Shown: piece after piece, positions 6,723-8,311 of the stretch
Position numbering within the stretch: the first letter of the stretch is position 1
Layout of the letters: each line of letters begins with the position of its first letter
Assembly (NCBI GenBank): GCA_022560555.1
Contig: JADFSZ010000075.1
Span: 1-8,311, forward strand
Direction: 5' to 3'
DNA length: 8,311 nt
Origin: PVC group bacterium
Lineage (GTDB): Bacteria; GCA-001730085; JADFSZ01
Translations under genes and position numbers: made by a program
The notes under the pieces: generated by a model
Databases searched by the model: none
Seen by the model: only the letters and a program-made list of their open reading frames with translations
Told to the model about the DNA's origin: nothing

Positions 6723-7505
6723 ATGATTTTGAATATCATCAGCATCATTTTTATTCTCTTCGCTATTTGTTATCCGCTAGGATATGTTTTTCATTTTGGC
6801 GTACCGATAAAACAAAGTTTTGATCGCTTCAATTATGCTTTAATCTCCATCGTTGCGTCTCTGGGAGTTCTGGCGTGCTTTGCCTTAAATATCCCTCGTA
6901 ATTCTCTGATCACTCTTATTGCTTGGGTCATCCTGCTTCTTTGTTTCACCTGGTTTTTGTGGGACCGGGATAAGTATAAGGAGATTGTGCTGATTTTGAT
7001 GTCCATGATAGGGATGCTTGTGTTTGGATTTGTCTCCAAAGACATTTTCCCTACGGCATCCATAAATCTCATATCCATGGCCGTGTGTATTCTCGGAGGT
7101 TGGGTTATTTCCTTGGCCATTTACGCGATGAATCTGGGGCATTGGTATCTGAATGTCAAAAAACTTGATCTTAAACATCTCATAAGAACCGTTTACGGAT
7201 TTACGGGACTTGTTATTTTGAGATTGATTTGGGATGGTGTGATGTTTCTCACTAAAAGCTTTACTTATAGAGGTGAAATGATCAGTTTAGGAAAATATCT
7301 TTTTACTCTTGATGGGGTATTCCTTTGGATCGCCCTTCTTTTCGGATCCGTAGTTCCACTTATTCTTACATTCATGACTCTGGAGACGCTTCGAGTCAAA
7401 TCAACACAATCGGCCACCGGGATCCTCTATGTTATTGTCGTGTCTTTGATGATAGGGGAGCTTACGTACAAATACTACCTCGTCCAATTTGGATGGGTTC
7501 TGTAA
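6723..7505 (+). CDS. Polytopic inner-membrane protein, unknown function, bc-complex cluster
   Basis: This 260-residue protein is hydrophobic throughout, with about eight predicted membrane segments (roughly 2-22, 36-54, 61-79, 87-105, 113-136, 157-175, 194-217, 231-247). It has only three histidines: H24, H140 and H152. H140 lies in LGHWYLN at the end of the fifth segment. A polar SAT motif sits in STQSATGILYV (227-237) before the last span. No CxxCH, iron-sulfur or known transporter motif is seen. The pattern resembles, from memory and unverified, uncharacterised membrane proteins beside other bacterial bc-type modules. A haem- or quinone-related role is possible but unproven. It begins 33 bp after the octahaem stop with no clear ribosome site, and its stop lies 2 bp before the next start. 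Confidence 0.8.
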   Translation: MILNIISIIFILFAICYPLGYVFHFGVPIKQSFDRFNYALISIVASLGVLACFALNIPRNSLITLIAWVILLLCFTWFLWDRDKYKEIVLILMSMIGMLVFGFVSKDIFPTASINLISMAVCILGGWVISLAIYAMNLGHWYLNVKKLDLKHLIRTVYGFTGLVILRLIWDGVMFLTKSFTYRGEMISLGKYLFTLDGVFLWIALLFGSVVPLILTFMTLETLRVKSTQSATGILYVIVVSLMIGELTYKYYLVQFGWVL

Positions 7506-7507
7506 CG

Positions 7508-7960
7508 ATGAAAACGGTAATCCTTGATTGTTTAGAATGTGATCAATCAACCACTAACGCTGTTGAGGATCAAAATGAAATACTCTGCTCCGGATGTCAA
7601 AAAAAATGGCTTTTTTATTCAGAAGGGTATCAATTTGAAACGTGCCCCATCTGTGAATGTAAAGAGTTTTACCGGCAAAAAGATTTTGATAAACGTATCG
7701 GATGTCTCATTATGTTTGTCGCGATTGTTCTTGTGCCATGGACATACGGGCTTTCGCTCCCGTTCTTTTTTGCGATTGATTGGTTTTTATATCGAAGGGT
7801 CCCCGATATGGCGGTGTGCTATCTGTGCCGGGGTGAGTTTAGAGGATTTGACCTTCAAAAAAAAATCAAAACCTTCAACCATATTATGGCAGAAGGCTTT
7901 GAAAAAAAACGTTTAACGCAAAAGAAATGGTTTTCAAGCCCTCAGGACACCCCCGAATGA
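7508..7960 (+). CDS. Small membrane protein with paired zinc-ribbon knuckles
   Basis: This 150-residue protein has four CxxC knuckles at residues 8/11, 27/30, 46/49 and 104/107, plus single cysteines at 51 and 66. The first two knuckles form an ordinary zinc ribbon. The third and fourth are separated by a hydrophobic stretch at about 66-95 that has a PWTYG turn and looks like a two-helix hairpin, so both knuckles would lie on the same, probably cytoplasmic, face. The C-terminus is basic and helical. No DNA-binding or enzyme motif is visible. I chose ATG 7508, two bases after the preceding stop. ATG 7493 is an in-frame alternative that would overlap the upstream gene by 13 bases. Last place in the cluster suggests an assembly, chaperone or metal-handling role, which is inference only. 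Confidence 0.82.
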   Translation: MKTVILDCLECDQSTTNAVEDQNEILCSGCQKKWLFYSEGYQFETCPICECKEFYRQKDFDKRIGCLIMFVAIVLVPWTYGLSLPFFFAIDWFLYRRVPDMAVCYLCRGEFRGFDLQKKIKTFNHIMAEGFEKKRLTQKKWFSSPQDTPE

Positions 7961-8048
7961 AAATCATCCAAGTCTAATAGTATCAGTATATTAAAAATCT
8001 CATCTTGACACAAAATCCCAAATAAGCTACTCTATCGAAAATTTTCAA

Positions 8049-8121
8049 TCTCTGTAAGGGTTTGAATTCGAATAAGTAAAGCCCAATATCGTTCCTTAAA
8101 ACAGAGAGCAGAATGCCCTTA
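8049..8121 (+). repeat. Competing inverted repeats in the leader of the last gene
   Basis: TCTCTGT (8049-8055) is the reverse complement of ACAGAGA (8101-8107). The adjacent TAAGGG (8055-8060) is the reverse complement of CCCTTA (8116-8121). The two pairings share base 8055 and cannot nest, so they would be alternatives or a pseudoknot-like arrangement. The second ends 17 bases before the ribosome site. The arms are short and AT-rich, so chance is a real possibility. Confidence 0.25.
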
Positions 8122-8138
8122 ATATCATCCCAAAACCC

Positions 8139-8144
8139 GGAGGA
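8139..8144 (+). promoter_or_regulatory. Ribosome binding site of the secreted-protein gene
   Basis: GGAGGA stands five bases before ATG 8150. It is a near-consensus Shine-Dalgarno and much stronger than most in the upstream cluster, which supports this start. Confidence 0.8.
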
Positions 8145-8149
8145 CATTT

Positions 8150-8311
8150 ATGAAACACATTCAAACAATCCTTTTACCTATCATGGCGATCTTTTTGACG
8201 ACAACGTGTGTCGATGCCGCTTCTATCACGGGGAAGGTCGTTTACGAGGGGGCCGTTCCTAACTTAAAACCCATCAGCATGGACGCGGATCCTATATGTG
8301 CCGCAAAGCAT
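8150..8311 (+). CDS. N-terminus of a secreted carboxypeptidase-regulatory/cupredoxin-like protein (cut by window end)
   Basis: The first 54 residues are present. A Sec signal peptide (about 1-23: basic start MKHIQ, hydrophobic core, VDA/A cleavage region) is followed by ASITGKVVYEGAVPNLKPISMD. The ITGKVVYEG strand pattern is typical of the carboxypeptidase regulatory-like beta-sandwich. The following MDADPICAAKH (44-54) is a conserved segment that I recall from secreted proteins with a cupredoxin-like C-terminal half, found near multihaem cytochromes. C50 and H54 may be metal ligands. The rest lies outside the window, so the cupredoxin part cannot be confirmed. The gene has its own promoter-like region and a strong ribosome site. 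It may encode a periplasmic partner or copper protein working with the upstream complex, which is inference. Confidence 0.75.
   Translation, partial: MKHIQTILLPIMAIFLTTTCVDAASITGKVVYEGAVPNLKPISMDADPICAAKH

Larger units (their letters stand above)
7961..8149 (+). promoter_or_regulatory. Intergenic region with candidate promoter for the downstream gene
   Basis: A perfect -35 hexamer, TTGACA (8005-8010), is followed after 17 bases by a poor -10, TACTCT (8028-8033). A start near 8040 would leave a leader of about 110 bases. GAAAATTTTC (8037-8046) is a perfect palindrome at the expected start point. I see no clear intrinsic terminator after the zinc-ribbon gene, so some read-through from the cluster is possible. 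No tRNA or known riboswitch is recognised. Confidence 0.45.

Noticed and set aside
7325-7507. Upstream extension of the zinc-ribbon gene
   Set aside because: It lies inside the polytopic membrane protein gene in another frame. The cysteine-rich protein begins naturally at ATG 7508.
7975-7993. Possible terminator hairpin TAATA...TATTA after the zinc-ribbon gene
   Set aside because: There are only five A-T pairs with no GC core, so it is unlikely to stop transcription.
8195-8212. Possible lipoprotein signal around Cys20 (LTTTC) of the last gene
   Set aside because: The residues before the Cys do not fit a good lipobox, and a normal signal peptidase I site (VDA/A) follows directly.
1-8311. tRNA, rRNA, CRISPR array, insertion sequence or attachment site
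   Set aside because: No cloverleaf-like sequence, regularly spaced repeats, transposase motif or terminal inverted repeats were seen.

Overview
The window holds one co-directional (+ strand) respiratory gene cluster. It encodes an unusual quinol:cytochrome c oxidoreductase of the Rieske/cytochrome b6 type. Moderate-to-low GC (mid-40s % by eye), a Tat-type Rieske protein, a cytochrome b split in the b6/subunit IV way and a very large periplasmic multihaem cytochrome point to a diderm anaerobic or microaerobic bacterium. Lineages known for such modified bc complexes include Nitrospirota, Omnitrophota, Planctomycetota, Acidobacteriota and Desulfobacterota. The sequence alone does not let me choose among them.

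Layout: 1-117 is the 3' end of an unrecognised gene, closed by a strong intrinsic terminator (143-178). A short promoter region (about 180-280) with a palindrome and an 8-bp direct repeat follows. Then come seven tightly packed genes: a membrane-anchored HEAT-repeat protein (281-1195), a Rieske Fe-S protein (1202-1813), a cytochrome b6-like subunit (1825-2616), an enlarged subunit IV-like cytochrome b (2619-3734), a 978-residue eight-CxxCH cytochrome on a coiled-coil stalk (3753-6689), a polytopic membrane protein (6723-7505) and a small zinc-ribbon membrane protein (7508-7960). Gaps between them are 2 to 33 bp, so they are probably one transcript. After 189 bp with its own candidate promoter, a secreted protein begins (8150) and runs off the window.

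How the genes probably work together: the b6-like subunit carries four haem b ligands with b6-type spacing and the cysteine that holds haem ci in b6f and Bacillus-type complexes. It pairs with the subunit IV-like protein and the Rieske protein to oxidise quinol, probably menaquinol. No cytochrome f or c1 gene is present. The eight-haem protein is the obvious replacement, taking electrons from the Rieske centre and passing them along three N-terminal haems and five His/Met class I-like domains. The HEAT, polytopic and zinc-ribbon proteins look like accessory or assembly components of the same module.

The most unusual points are the stalked octahaem electron acceptor, the APWY sequence where PEWY is expected at the quinol oxidation site, the three extra membrane segments before the subunit IV core, and the zinc ribbon apparently split by a membrane hairpin.
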